Assembly (NCBI GenBank): GCA_023313575.1
Contig: JAJTTP010000028.1
Span: 186,001-250,000 of the forward strand
Length of the DNA stretch: 64,000 nucleotides
Direction: 5' to 3'
Source of the DNA: Eutypella sp. D-1
Taxonomy: Eukaryota; Ascomycota; Sordariomycetes; Xylariales; Diatrypaceae
In this document: positions 1-11,818 of the stretch, one piece after another
Position numbering within the stretch: the first letter of the stretch is position 1
Layout of the letters: the number at the start of each line of letters is the position of its first letter
The notes under the pieces: generated by a model
Told to the model about the DNA's origin: nothing
The model's input: the letters and a program-made list of their open reading frames with translations, nothing else
The model's database searches: none
Program-made: the position numbers and the translations under genes

Positions 1-808
1 GGTTTTCAGGTGTACCAAATAAGGCGCAGCCCCTTTCGAGATGCGTAACATCCTTACCAGTTATTAAATTCACTATTTACTTAAACGCCGATATAACTTT
101 GGATAACCCTATAGAACCTATAAGGACTTATAGCGATAGCGATAAGCTTAACTTCTTGACGGAGCAGGTAGGAGTTAACTTATTACTTTTTTATATTGCA
201 CGTTAACGGATAAATGGGATGCACCATTATTAAAGGATTAAAACCGAGCAATCGTAGACAATACCGATTATATACTGATATATGGACAGTAGCTTTAATA
301 ACGGTAGAAAAGTAGGTAGCTTGACCCTTTAAGTGAGAATGGCATCGTGGTGTATCATCTTACTAGTTACTATGTCATACCGATAGCTACAAGTGCATCG
401 CCATACCTGATACCAGGGCTTAACACTTGGGTGGGTGTGGTCGGAAAGAAATCTCTGGAGAGCGGCCGTTTTAGGCTTACCTCCCTTTGAGAATTGTTAA
501 GCGGGCGGCGCCGCGATCTGTCAAGTTACGCGATAAACTTAGTTCGCCACTAACGCATCTGTACGGGAAGACGTTTTCCTAGGTGGGTGTCCTTAACGAA
601 GAACTCTAACTTTATCCTGGAAAGATAGGGTTTATCGGCCAATGCCTTGTGCACCGTACCAGCATAGACTAAATGGAATAAGACTGGCCAATTAAGAAAT
701 ACGGCAGGAGAAAAGGGACGTATTAGTTATTAAGGATGGATGATGGAATGTTGCTTGCTTGCTTGCTTGGTCTTAAGATACGAATCGTTAATGCAGGATG
801 GGAAAAAA
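1..808. other. No gene recognised (degenerate DNA)
   Basis: All six frames are broken by stops and no conserved motif is visible. The stretch has mildly AT-rich, stop-dense composition, as in old repeats of this window, but no terminal repeat was found. It lies downstream of the reverse-strand phosphodiesterase pseudogene. Confidence 0.4.
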
Positions 809-1878
809 TCAATGACTTCCGTCGCTTCCTGCCGTACCGCCAACAGCAAAATTACAAACAAGTCCCGAATGATCACTCCACGGCACCTCTTCTCTGCTAT
901 CGCCCGCAATATCCTCCCCTGGAGAGTCAGCCGCTGTTGGCAACGTCTCAGGATGAATAACCCTGATGCCCACAAGCCTAACACCCAGTACAGCAACCCT
1001 GTCCAACCGTGCCGCAGGGAACGGATCCCCTTTCCCATCCAGCCCCCACGTAAATCCGCTCTCCCCAGGATGCAGATACTCCCATGCATCTATCAAGTTA
1101 TTTTCCCGTGCCAGCGCCACGTCCTCCTCGGTAACTGAGTTCCAGTCGCCGGCAATGACTCCCCGTCCCACGCCCGCCGTGCGAAGGAGATCAGCAGCGA
1201 TAGCTACCTGACGTGGTCGCTGATTAGGCTGGACGGGGAGAGAGTCGAGATGCACATTTACCAGACGAATACGCGCTGTGCGGTTCCAGACGATGTCGCA
1301 GCAGAGCGCGTCTCGGTTAAAGCGACTCGGGTATTTAATTCTCCAGACTGGACCGAGGCTGAATAACCCCTCATTGCTAGAAGGGACGCCAAATCGCGAC
1401 CGGGAAAGCAAAGTCATAGTCGCGAAGGGCACATCTGCCCAGTTCGTCTCATCGGCTTCACTTGAGATCCAGAATTCTTTAATCCAGGGTTTTGCAGTAG
1501 ATAAGCAAGGGCTTTTTGTGATACTTCCTGGAAGAACACAATGTCTGGACCGGTATTATCGCCGGCATGCATTTGCTGAAGTTTGGAAAGAAGTCCTCCC
1601 ATCCGGGATTCGGGTCGGTCACCGAAAGCATCGATGTTCCATGTTAGAAGTTGTAGATCTGGTGTTTGTGATATCGTTGGGGCGGTCCCACCAGGCCGGT
1701 GGGGCTGGGGCTGGGCGTTATCAAGAGGACCGAGTTGAACAGGCGTCCACTTGCCAGTGGATTTGTTAAAAATATGCCAGTGCTGAAATACAGGCGGTGC
1801 TGCATCTGGTAGGTCTGGGAGTGGTGTAGAATGTGACCAGGACAGGTAGCGGGTGCGAAGAGACGATATAAAAGACAT
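809..1878 (-). pseudogene. TDP2-like endonuclease/exonuclease/phosphatase protein, frameshifted
   Basis: Two overlapping reverse-strand frames together give one protein of about 350 residues of the endonuclease/exonuclease/phosphatase (DNase I-like) fold. Motifs occur in the expected order: LLTWNID (substrate/metal pocket), FFQEV (metal-binding Glu), VNVHLDS, GDWNS (the GDxN motif) and WSDHSGL (catalytic SDH). TWN-ID, QEV and SDH together resemble the TDP2 group, which removes 5' tyrosyl adducts from DNA; that assignment is family knowledge. I start at the ATG of MSFISSLRTRYLSW (1878), because the upstream in-frame extension to 1998 is low complexity. The frame changes at the GGG run 1487-1489: one missing C on the coding strand would make the reading continue as QNPWIKEFW. 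No intron signals lie there, so it is a one-base lesion or an assembly error. Confidence 0.7.
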
Positions 1879-1998
1879 GATGATGATGATGTATGTCCTT
1901 GTCTGGTGCTGGTGGTTGCTGGTGTTATTATTATTAAGGTCGTTGCGGATGTTGACAGAAGTTACTAAATAATAAAAGGATACAAATAGAATAAGCAA

Positions 1999-4900
1999 AA
2001 GACATTATTGCGGTTAGCAGCCAGATTGATCTAACGCAATTTGGGTTAGGCGCACGTATCGCGCTTTGCCAATTAAGGTACTTTCCTCTTTAAGAAATTT
2101 TTTGTCTAAAATCGGATTGCGGAAAAAAACTAGAAAACCAAAAATCCACTGGCAACCTTAAAAGCCCCCCCAGTTATTTCGTAGAGGTACCAAGTACCTA
2201 AGGGATCTAAGGTACGACCAAACTTAAATTGCACCAATTAAAATCAATCATCTCCAGGGCTGTACCACAGGCAGCGATTAAATACACTTAACCCTGCACT
2301 TGTACTTTGCACTTTAAGACTTCGATTGCTGCTGAATTACTATGGTATTTTGTTATTGTTATTCCGGCCAACTTTGACGCGTAATAGATATCTGCGACAC
2401 ATAGGCAAACCGTTAGGTAGGCGCATAGCATCGGCTTTGCCTCCTTTGATAAAATCGACTCCTGAGCAATAATAAAGGTATTTGGGTACCTGTCAAGCCC
2501 ATTACTCCATTTTTAATTGTATATACCTAGGTAGCCAGCAACGCCTTGTAGGTGTTGGTGGTTTTGCAAAGAACAAAGCAGATAGCATGCGCTATCTATT
2601 ATCTCCGAGGCCGGGCAATTGCTTAAATGAAAGATACGCAGCGTAGTAAAGATATCGGGCTGCGCATTATCAATAAGGGCGGCCGTCTACTTCGCTTCAA
2701 GGTACTGTCTTATAACACGCATTCAGCGACACGCTTTAAAACCCTAGTGCCGAAGACTTGCCATGCCCCATAATTCGGCTTTACTAGGCCACGGGAGTAC
2801 CCGTATTTTCTTTTCTCCAGACGCGATCGTCCCTTTTACGGATAAGAGTGTGCATATAATAGGGCAGGTACGAATTCAAGAAGAGCCACCTTGCCACCTA
2901 GTACGAAGGGCCATTTTACTGAACTGCTAACGCATGCAGTTTAGGATAACGCGAACCAAACTGTCGGGATGTACTGGGCCGCGTCGAAGACCTGGATTTT
3001 TACAAGGTGTTGCAGGTCTTGACAAATGCATTCTAAGTCGAAATATCTCAAGCTATTACATGGAGAATGCCACGTTTACGTCACGAGAAACCACGCACCT
3101 AGTACAGAATTAATCTATACATTAAGAACATCCGCCAGCTCCTCGAAGTTCGGAAGTTCAGCTTTGGTTAAATGTTTCCCCGAAAATAAACTCGGTTACC
3201 TAAGAATTACAAAAGACAAAGAGCAAAGAGACCGCCCCGGCGCGAGGTAATTCATAAAGTATCCCATATCCAAGGTGCGCGGTTACGCATAATAATGATG
3301 GCAGGGTTTGAAAATATGACTAGATTTTATTAATATGCGGGCGTTGCGTCGCATCGCGTTCTTATGAATCTGTGACAATCCAATGACACTCCCAGGGTCC
3401 TTCCTAATTCAATCAGATCTTGTCCAATCTTATCTTATCAATCTCTGCTAGCGATAGCCCCTTTTCATTGCATATGCCCGATTATCTGACCCCTATCTCC
3501 GATGTCCGCCTACGCCTAATCTGGCAAATCGAACCCGACGCTTCGAGTCTGATCTAGCCTTTTAACAAACCACAGAAGTTAACCTGGACAGGATAACTTA
3601 TATAAAATGGCTTCGTTGCTTAAATGGTTAATGCTTGAATTATCGTGGTATTATTTATAATTGGACTTGCCTTTTAGCTACCAAGTTAGAATCAGACTAG
3701 CCCGTTGATACCAAAAAAGCAAGCTATTCACTGCTTCCGTAAAACACGCTGACATTTGCTGCAAGAGCGCCGACCGTGGTGCACGCCTGCCGATGCCTCG
3801 CCGTATCATCTATCGTATTTAACAGTGTCCATGCACGTATATCTACGTTCATGGCTGCTTTATATACAATCTCTGGATGCAGGCGGATCTGTAGGTCCAT
3901 TGGCTGGGAACCTCCTAAAATGGGAGCCCTCCATTAACCACTCGCTTTGTCCCCTTATCATAACTTTTATTCGCTACTACGTTAGTGATAAGCTGAGGGA
4001 ACCTGCGTCGATAGCTTTAATTGAGAATCAGCAGACATAATCAAGACAAACACAAATAATCCGGCAATCACCTACTTTGAATCGCCCACCTTGTCTTACA
4101 ATATTCTCTCGGTTTCCATTGTTTACGTCCTGGACAGCCGCCACGGTCTTCTGAATTTGACGACCCTTTCTAAATGAGTCCGTTACGTGACACCTTCCGA
4201 GGGTACGTTGTTTCCCAGCTTGACCTCGACCACCACTCCCGCTCACTTCTTATCATAACTCGGCAGCCGAGTCGTCCATGTCGTCGGAGCAAGGAGTGGA
4301 CTGGGTCATCCAGTGACTGTCTTGGTTGAGTATCTGTTTTGACACCGTGAAACGAGGCGTCTTCGAGCGATCCAGACGTTAATGTCTCGGTCGCTAAAAG
4401 ACCAGGAATATGAACCCATCATCAGCCTTTACTTTTGATTATAATGCATGGTTCTTATTATATCTTGGTTTATCACAATAGTACAGCGAATATAACCGTC
4501 TGGAAACAAGCGAGGCGGCCTTGAGAGAGACTATTTCCTTGATCCCAATTGGTCCACCGTAAAGCGGATGACCTAGAGCCGGACACGACTACGCATCGCT
4601 GAATTCGCAGATTGGCCCTTCGGCCTTCTAGCCGGTTGACGTGATGCACAGGTGCTGCTGACCTCTCTCTCACCAGCAATGCATCGAGTGCGACATATTT
4701 ACGTGTAATACGCTCTTTAGGCCGATAACATTAGGCTTCATGCTATCAAGAGCTGATCTGGTTACATAGCTGACACTGCCTGGTGTATGAGACAACCAAA
4801 GTAGGCAGTGCTGGCGTGTTGCTATCTATATGGAGAAAAGGGGGCCCAGGACCTTAGCTATCCATCACTATGGACTCGATGTATTACGTTGTGTGTACTC

Positions 4901-6239
4901 CTTCGACTCGGCTGTGTACGGCAAAGCCGTTCGAGGAAGGCTTTGAAGTCTCGATGGCCTTTGTGGCTATAATGTTCTTCCGCCTCGTATCCTATCCTGA
5001 TCCTAAAAGATCGTAAGGCACCTTTGGTACATCCCCAGGGCTGTTGTCTGCCCCATAGTGGCAAATCTATATCACGGCTGCGCCTGGGTGGTCAAAAAAT
5101 CTGCGGTAATTTGCGGAGTCGCCATACCCAGCTCGTTCTACTAGGCGGTAAAGTGGTAGGTGGGCGAGGGAAACCTCTTACAGATCTCACTACTGGCAGT
5201 TCTCAGAGTCTGTACGCCGGGGGAGTCATGACCCGGAAAGGGAGCGTCAAGCGGATCTTCGCGGCAGAATCAGGGCATGAGTGTGAGGGTACAATGATGT
5301 TTATGATCATGTTGGACAAGGCACTTTCTCGAGTCGACTCGTAACTGTCGTCGTCCAGGTCTAAGGCGATATGAAGGTGTTCGAGCGGCTAAAGTAGGAG
5401 CCGGTGGCTTTGCTATTGTCTCGGATCGAGAGGTAATCGACCCGGTGGAGTGTAACAGATACACAACACTGGCCAGACGAAGAGAAATTATCACACCATT
5501 CTTAAGATTCGTTGAACAATCGCAGTTTCACAGACGGCACCCAGACGGCCGGTAGTTACCAGACGACCGTGGCAGCAAACCAATATCGCCTAGCACATAG
5601 TAATTATGAAGGAAACCAACAGTCCGCTATGACGATGTATACAGCCTAAGGCGCCGGTATCGAGGGGTCCACCGAAGATGGTGTGATAGCCTTTTGTGCA
5701 AGGTGATGCAAAAAGGGCCAAAGTTGGCTTTCAGCATGGCAAGGGTACGCAATCGGTGTGGCGATGCAGTCGCACTTGAACTTAAATCCATTAAGGGCTA
5801 CATTTAACCGATGGCCAGCTTGTCAGCCTTGTTGGCTTCCATGATATGGAGGAAACACCTGGGAAGCACAGTCGCATATGTTTAGGATATGGTCAGGGAC
5901 TATTGACCAGTGGAAAGCAGTCAGCACGTAAAGAGCTGCTGTGCGGTTTGTGTAAGAGAGGCATAAGGAAGATGCCATGGCGGTTTCTATTGGTTAGGTA
6001 CCGGTGCCGAAAATATGTACGCACTCCTAATATTCGAGAATATAAATACTTAGCTAAAGGCTTAACAGCCCGTATAAGAGGTCTCTTCTCTGTTTGCATG
6101 CCATACTGACTAGCAGCTTAAGCCAGTGCTGTATATCAGTCTTAAACTATACTATATCTCGGCCAAACATTCGATTTTTGTCTTTGGGCACTGTTCAATC
6201 AGGTTTACCACTAAAAGACGCAAACATATACAACACGCA
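1999..6239. other. Gene-poor degenerate stretch
   Basis: No intact gene is recognised in about 4.2 kb. Short open stretches exist but lack family signatures. The most protein-like is a forward frame at about 5,340-5,560 that contains KVGAGGFAIVSDREVIDP and has no homology I can name. The rest has scattered stops on both strands, as in the 9-22 kb block. No terminal repeats, tRNA or rRNA were seen. Confidence 0.4.
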
Positions 6240-8543
6240 ATGTTACGCCATCTGAATTCGGTCTGGCTACGAGCCAAAAGAGTAAGCCCGGTTGCCACGC
6301 CCCTTGTTAGTAGCAGCTCGAGCGAAGAAGCAGGGCCGAGTGATGCCGGCAGCGTGATCCGCCATCCTGTGCCTAAGAGCTGGAGGCGCCTCAACCTGTT
6401 CAACCTCGCGATCTTGGCGGTAGGCTCGGCGACCATAGTTGCCATATTCGTCTTTCTGGTTCTGCTCTGGGAGCAGTCACTGGCGGCCGTTCGGGGGTCG
6501 GGTGGATTATCCTCCTTGTTCTTGCAGCGCATCCTGGCCAACCGCTGGGCCCCTACGACGATCACCATCAGCACAGCGGCCCTGCGCGTCATTATCGCCG
6601 CCCAGGCCGGCGCTTTTACGTCAATGGCGGCGGCGCTACTCCTCGAGCGCGTCGGCATCAACGTCTCCGGCGCGCCCTTCTACTCCGTGTCGAGAGCGCT
6701 CCAGTCACCACCGCACAACCTACTAGGTTATATGGTAAGAGGATCAGCGGGGGCAGGAAGAAAGTCACGGCCCTGGAGGAACCCGCCGTCCCCCATCCAG
6801 GCCGCCACATACGCACTTATCATGGTCGAAATCGCCGCAACCGTCGCCTCTCAGTTCCTGTCAACGCTAATGATCTCGGACTTCAACAATTCGACCGCCG
6901 TCTTCAGGAAACTGGCGGACCCGTCCATCGAAGTCTATTCGTCGTACGGGGATGGGATCGACGTAGACAATAACTACTGGGCCATGCCCGCAGAGGCGAA
7001 CTGGAGATTCGCAGAAGCGGCCTCGGAAGAAGAAGAAGGGCCATTTATAAACAACGAAGAGGGCATTGATGACACGGGTCGCGCCCTCCGCGCCTTCCTC
7101 CCATTCGAGGACGAGCAGAAGCGGGTCAGCTTACGCGAGTACGAGGGGCCAACTGACGTGCTCGACTTTCGTGTTGTTTGCGTCCGCCCCGCGCTTAGCG
7201 ACCTAGTGCAACTGTCAGGGTCAAATAAGGTGTTGTTAGCGGGGAAGCTGAGCATTAACGTATCGCACCCCATGCTCGACAAAGCGTATAGCGCCAAGCT
7301 TATTAACTTCACCTGCCCGTTTGCCGCCAGTTCTGGATCTTATGCGGATATCAGTTATAGGTTCACGAGTATCTGTTCTATCAAGTATAAGGCGGTAGTT
7401 TCCGATGTCGCTTCTCACATTCCCGCAGGCGCAGTTAATACCGACCAATACCTGATTATCAACACAGCCTATAACGACAGCCTTGCCATTTTTCATGATC
7501 AAAAGCCTTTCCGGGTAGCTCACACGGATGGCTCCTGGGTTGTTATTGCGAATCATCAAGACGATGAAATAATGCGCGTTACTACCTGTTTATTCAATCA
7601 ACAATCCAAGACCTTTTCTGTGAAGATAAGCAGTGCGCAGGACGGCCCAGAGCCAGGGATGCCGTGGAGTTACGAGCAAAAGACGTACAATACGACGGAC
7701 TCGCGGCGACAACTGGGGGTCATTAGCGCAGAGGCACCGCCATCACCACAACAAAACCGCGGGATCTTGGCGTTGAATAATTCGACTGAATGGGGCGAGG
7801 TTAACGTGACAAAGCTCGGCGATACTTCCTACACTTCGGACCACCCAGAATATTACCAAAGCATTACGCAACTTGGCATGTACGAAGAAGAAAGCTGCGA
7901 ACAGTGTTTCGGCCCTGCAAACTACTTCATCTTCCTCTCTAACATGAGCGCTACCAACGATAATGCCATCACACACAGGTCCCATTTCGCCCTTTTCCAG
8001 GAGACGTTGCGCGGGACGGGCAGCCCCGCCCGGGCTCTGCAGGCGATATTCACGCGGATTACGCAGATGATCTTCTACGAGAGTCTGCGGCGGTCGAAGC
8101 CGCTTGGCCGCGCGACCGCCATCTTCTCCGAGCCCGCGCTCCTCCCCGTGCGCCACCTTGGGCTTCTCTGGTCTGCCGCCATCGTCGGGGCCCACCTGTG
8201 CGCGTTGCTTATCACCACCACGCTCTTCCTGCTGCGTACCGATAAATCCGAGCTAGGCCAACTGTGGCAGGCGTTGTCGCACGTCGTGACCGATGACACA
8301 CTCCCGATGCTAAGGCGCGCCGCTGCCGGGGATCTGCGCGACTGCGACGTGCGGAAGCTAGCACGGTCGGAGAGCCCGGATGTTCCCGCCGCTGGTGGTG
8401 GTGATGATGCGATACTGACACGCCACGAGGACGGAACTGTTACGCTTAGAGTTAGAAATAAAGGTGATACAAAAGTAGTTAATAGTTTGTATCAAAGATG
8501 GGCTCGGGTATGGAGTATAGTTGCAGAGGTGTTGGGGCACTAG
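6240..8543 (+). CDS. Large fungal multi-pass membrane protein, function unknown
   Basis: An uninterrupted frame of 767 residues from the ATG of MLRHLNSVWLRAK. The open frame reaches up to 6126, but that extension is not protein-like. Membrane segments are visible at about residues 52-80 (LFNLAILAVGSATIVAIFVF), 105-130 and 195-220, and a final one at about 645-670 (IVGAHLCALLITTTLFLL). Between them lies an extracytoplasmic region of about 400 residues with many Asn-X-Ser/Thr sites. This architecture (TM cluster, glycosylated ectodomain, C-terminal TM, short tail) is common among uncharacterised ascomycete proteins. Positions 6735-6800 (GTAAGA..CCAG, 66 bp, phase 0) could be an in-frame intron. 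If removed, the sequence reads GYM-AATYALIMVE, but no clear branch site is present. The frame is intact although both flanks are decayed. Confidence 0.65.
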   Translation: MLRHLNSVWLRAKRVSPVATPLVSSSSSEEAGPSDAGSVIRHPVPKSWRRLNLFNLAILAVGSATIVAIFVFLVLLWEQSLAAVRGSGGLSSLFLQRILANRWAPTTITISTAALRVIIAAQAGAFTSMAAALLLERVGINVSGAPFYSVSRALQSPPHNLLGYMVRGSAGAGRKSRPWRNPPSPIQAATYALIMVEIAATVASQFLSTLMISDFNNSTAVFRKLADPSIEVYSSYGDGIDVDNNYWAMPAEANWRFAEAASEEEEGPFINNEEGIDDTGRALRAFLPFEDEQKRVSLREYEGPTDVLDFRVVCVRPALSDLVQLSGSNKVLLAGKLSINVSHPMLDKAYSAKLINFTCPFAASSGSYADISYRFTSICSIKYKAVVSDVASHIPAGAVNTDQYLIINTAYNDSLAIFHDQKPFRVAHTDGSWVVIANHQDDEIMRVTTCLFNQQSKTFSVKISSAQDGPEPGMPWSYEQKTYNTTDSRRQLGVISAEAPPSPQQNRGILALNNSTEWGEVNVTKLGDTSYTSDHPEYYQSITQLGMYEEESCEQCFGPANYFIFLSNMSATNDNAITHRSHFALFQETLRGTGSPARALQAIFTRITQMIFYESLRRSKPLGRATAIFSEPALLPVRHLGLLWSAAIVGAHLCALLITTTLFLLRTDKSELGQLWQALSHVVTDDTLPMLRRAAAGDLRDCDVRKLARSESPDVPAAGGGDDAILTRHEDGTVTLRVRNKGDTKVVNSLYQRWARVWSIVAEVLGH

Positions 8544-8891
8544 TCGTAGGTCTCCTGGAGGCGATGGTGCAGGATGAAGATTGCTTGTGATGATGGCGCA
8601 CGTCCGGCGAGGATGAGGGGATCGAGCCCACATCACGGGACGATAAGCCAGAATCATCCGGTATAGAGTGCGAGCAACCGACTGGACAGAGGTTGGTGTG
8701 GTTAGAAACTTTAATAGATAGAACAGTCGTAGTCTAAGAGACGTCGTCAAAACGGCTGCTTGGTCACGACAATCAGTTCTTCGACCAACTGGGGATGTCC
8801 GCGACAACACCTCGTATTGGCACCGCAGATGAGTTACTAACCGAGATCGTTAAATATATGCGCCAGCTTATTCGTCTGGACACATCGCCGT

Positions 8892-9660
8892 ATAAATTTG
8901 GGATCTGATTCTACACTGTCTAGGGCTCCGCCGCGTTCTTATCCCATGGTATCGCAGACCCCTTAGCATAAGATGCTGAATTGTTCTTTGCGCATTGGCT
9001 GCAATCTGATTCATCAGTATCCTTGTGGTCGGGAATCTGATTGGTGTTACGAATGCTTTGTTGAGACACCCCGCGGAACGTGGGCTGACCACCAGCGTCG
9101 TCGTCGTACACGCCGTCATAGTATCCATCGTCGCCTTGATTATCGTCAATAAGAACATCGTCATCTGCAAAATCCTCGGCGATAGCCACATTCTTTTAGT
9201 TACGTGTTTTAGGGCTCTCTGTGGCCGATGAGATAATGACTGGCCTCGTCTTGGGGCGCACGATGTTGTCGACGTTGCTTTTCTTGTCACGACCAGGTGC
9301 GATAATGACTTCGTCAGTCGGCCGAGCCGTACTGCGGTGCGACACGTTTGGACGACCGCTGGTCGTCGTTCGTCACGACTACGCGTCTGCCTCCTCAGGG
9401 GTTTGGCCTTTCTGCAAGGGCCTTGTTAGATCGAGGATGTGGTTGTAGTAGTCCGGGATCTGTCGTAATGATGGGACCAGCATAACCCAGTCAAGGCCAG
9501 TGGTTTGGATTAGAAATTCGATGGCCTTGAAATCTCCGTACCAAGCTAAACCACCCGAGATTAGTATCCGTCGTGGGAAACACTTAGGTTGGTCGGTGTC
9601 TTAGACGCCTTTTCTCGAATCATCGATGCTGTTCCTTTTACTATGTTTACCAAACACTTT
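8892..9660 (-). pseudogene. Degenerate acidic hypothetical protein
   Basis: One reverse frame reads as protein-like sequence for about 230 codons with only a few stops. It includes PRRILISGGLAWYGDFKAI, LDWVMLVPSLRQIPDYYN and an Asp-rich stretch around 9,080-9,180 (EDFADDDVLIDD). The internal stops (TAA before KNVAIAED; TAG and TGA near 9,390) are each one C-to-T change from CAA, CAG or CGA. I recognise no family. It is head-to-head with the RNA-polymerase-like fragment starting near 9,660 and probably belongs to the same dead element. Confidence 0.45.
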
Positions 9661-10980
9661 TAAAAAGCCTGAACAATACTTCTAAACACTGGCCTTGTGC
9701 ATACCGTTTTTCGGCATAGACTTCTGACCCTTGGCTGAACCAGGGAATCCAAATAATAAGACAGGGCCTGTCGATAAATCCGGTCAAAAGCGATGCAACG
9801 ATGGTCGCGGCGGGCAACAATATGCCTTTAGTATTGGCTACCATGTCGCTAATGATAACAGCCGAGTCCACCGACGAGTGCACGCTGGCGATACCCGGTA
9901 AGAACGTAGTCACAGCTTTCATCAACAGGACGCTCAACACCGAGGATGCGTGCACCGTATCGAAGGAGTTCGCCGAGAGCGGAGAGTTCGCATGGCGTGG
10001 GTTTATTAACTACCCTCTTCCTAAAGATGCCGGGTATGTGAGAGTGGGCATGCGAGTAAAGGAATAGTACTGGTGGGCACCATCAATCGAGGGCATTATA
10101 GTCGACATAATGATAAGCAAGGCCGGAGACTCCATAGCTGTGGTCTACCTAGTCTGTATGCGTCTGATGGTCGGCGACAAGCTTGCGACCTACCATGATC
10201 TCAATTTCACGGTCGGGGAGCTGGTTCCCTATGAGATGACTGTCACGAACGTAATGCCCATGGAGTCGATGCCGAGCATGACCGACGAGGCTAGTGGATA
10301 GCCGTTGAGGTATAACATACTTATCAGCACTAAGAATGTGGCCAGAGGGTTGGACGGCCAGATCAGAGAGACGGCGGCGATGACGAGTTCAGGACCAGAC
10401 GCATGTCCAGACCTAGGACGCCATCAATTTTGTCGTTCGATGAGAAAAAGATAGTCCCGAAGCTGCCATCCGGCGAAATTCTCGTGCGCGGCAAGAGGCT
10501 GACGATTACGGACATAAATGGGCGCGAACGGGTGATTAAGGCGAGCTACGGCATAGCCAGGATCATGCAACTGAGGCACGTGGCTGTTTTGAAGCATCCT
10601 TATCTATCGACGACGTACACATCGGTGACCGTATCCAGAGGCAGATGCAGACTCAGAACACCTCGACTATCCGAGGGCGAAATGCTGGTCATGCTGATGA
10701 GAAACTGCCCAGAGAACGCCAGAGATGTCGTAGTATCCGGCGGGCTGCCGTTGAGGTTCAAGCGTTATTTTTCCTGCAGTGGTTCCGCTTGGACACCTTA
10801 TCGTCCCATGACGAGACCCGCTTGCACCGCAAGAATGATGGCGTCGTTAGCCATAAGGTGGGCGATTTAAACCATCCATTCCGGGATGTCCGAGTCGAAG
10901 AACATGGTCGGATGAACCACGCCGGCTATTCCTATTGCGGTGACGAGGATGATAGTTATGATCGCCCTGTCGTCTAACTG
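9660..10980 (+). pseudogene. RNA polymerase second-largest-subunit-like pseudogene (viral or linear-plasmid type)
   Basis: This forward reading follows the order of conserved blocks in the C-terminal half of RPB2/beta subunits. GKNVVTAFIN and LNTEDACTVSKEFAESG match the 'G.N..VA....N.EDA..IS' hybrid-binding block. MVGDKLATYH and FTVGELVPYE match the 'VGDK...RHGQKG' block. NILISTKNVARG, LDGQIRE and RLSEGEMLVMLM fit the clamp 'GGLR.GEME' block, followed by Cys pairs. Divergence from nuclear RPB2 and the compact spacing suggest a virus or cytoplasmic linear plasmid; that origin is inference. The frame is broken by TAG codons at about 10,065 and 10,300, both explained by CAG-to-TAG, and by a frameshift near 10,390. 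The N-terminal half was not found. Nuclear RPB2 is excluded by size, context and decay. Confidence 0.5.
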
Positions 10981-11620
10981 AGCTGTGCATTGCTGAATGA
11001 CGTAAACAAGGGTTGATAGGAGAAAAGTAGCCCCCAGGGTTCTGCAACATCGACAACATGCGATCTGGGACCGCCCCGGCCAATGCGACGTGTAATCAGT
11101 CGGCGCCCAGTCGCTATCAGCAGGCCGAAGGATTTACCAGTTGGTACTCAAACGTAAGAGTGTTCGAACGGCGGAGCGACTGGATCTCCACAGCGACGAC
11201 GCGGTCTCGTTCGGCGCTGCCAGCGCCGAAGACAACGCGTCCCTCACTCTCGCAAGCAGACCGAAACCCCAAGCAGGCCTGTTTCAAGACGAACAGTCGC
11301 CGGCCGAGCGACGCGAGAAGACCGTTAGGAGGATCGACGTTCTGGGAAACTAGGTCCTTCATATCGTTTACACGTTGGAGAGTTTCTACGAAGTGATAAA
11401 GGATAATAAAAGACCCCCCTTCTCCCCCCCCGAAAGATCTGCCGCGGTAGCTATGTCCTGATTGCCGGGTCTCGGTGGCTAGTTACCATTGGTTTTTACG
11501 CCGTACCACGGGACGCTAAGCACTTCACCTCCGGGTGCTGCTGAGTAAACGGGAGCCGATGGATCCAGCGGGAGCCTAACTATGAGTTGGAAACGCTCGG
11601 AAAGAGTCTCGGTGTTGTAA

Positions 11621-11818
11621 CAAAGACTTAGAGGTAACATTATAGTCTTCGTGAATGAGACTATTTACTGGTCAGTGCCTACAATCATAAACGGGAGCGC
11701 CAAAATCAAGACCAAGGTTGAGATACCAAGGCTGTTCTGTATATACGAGATGTCTTCCTCGCATTATCTGGTGTTGAAGTTCAGTGCCAAGACTAAGACA
11801 TCGTCACATGTATATTAG
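11621..11818 (+). pseudogene. Short degenerate coding fragment
   Basis: A forward frame of about 62 codons ending at TAG 11816 has convincing protein texture (RGNIIVFVNETIYWSVPTII, LFCIYEMSSSHYLVLKF) between decayed sequence. It follows the polymerase-like pseudogene on the same strand by about 0.65 kb and may come from the same element. No family recognised. Confidence 0.3.

Noticed and set aside
9660..10980. Host nuclear RPB2 or mitochondrial RNA polymerase pseudogene
   Set aside because: Sequence blocks diverge too far from nuclear RPB2, and single-subunit mitochondrial polymerases lack these motifs.
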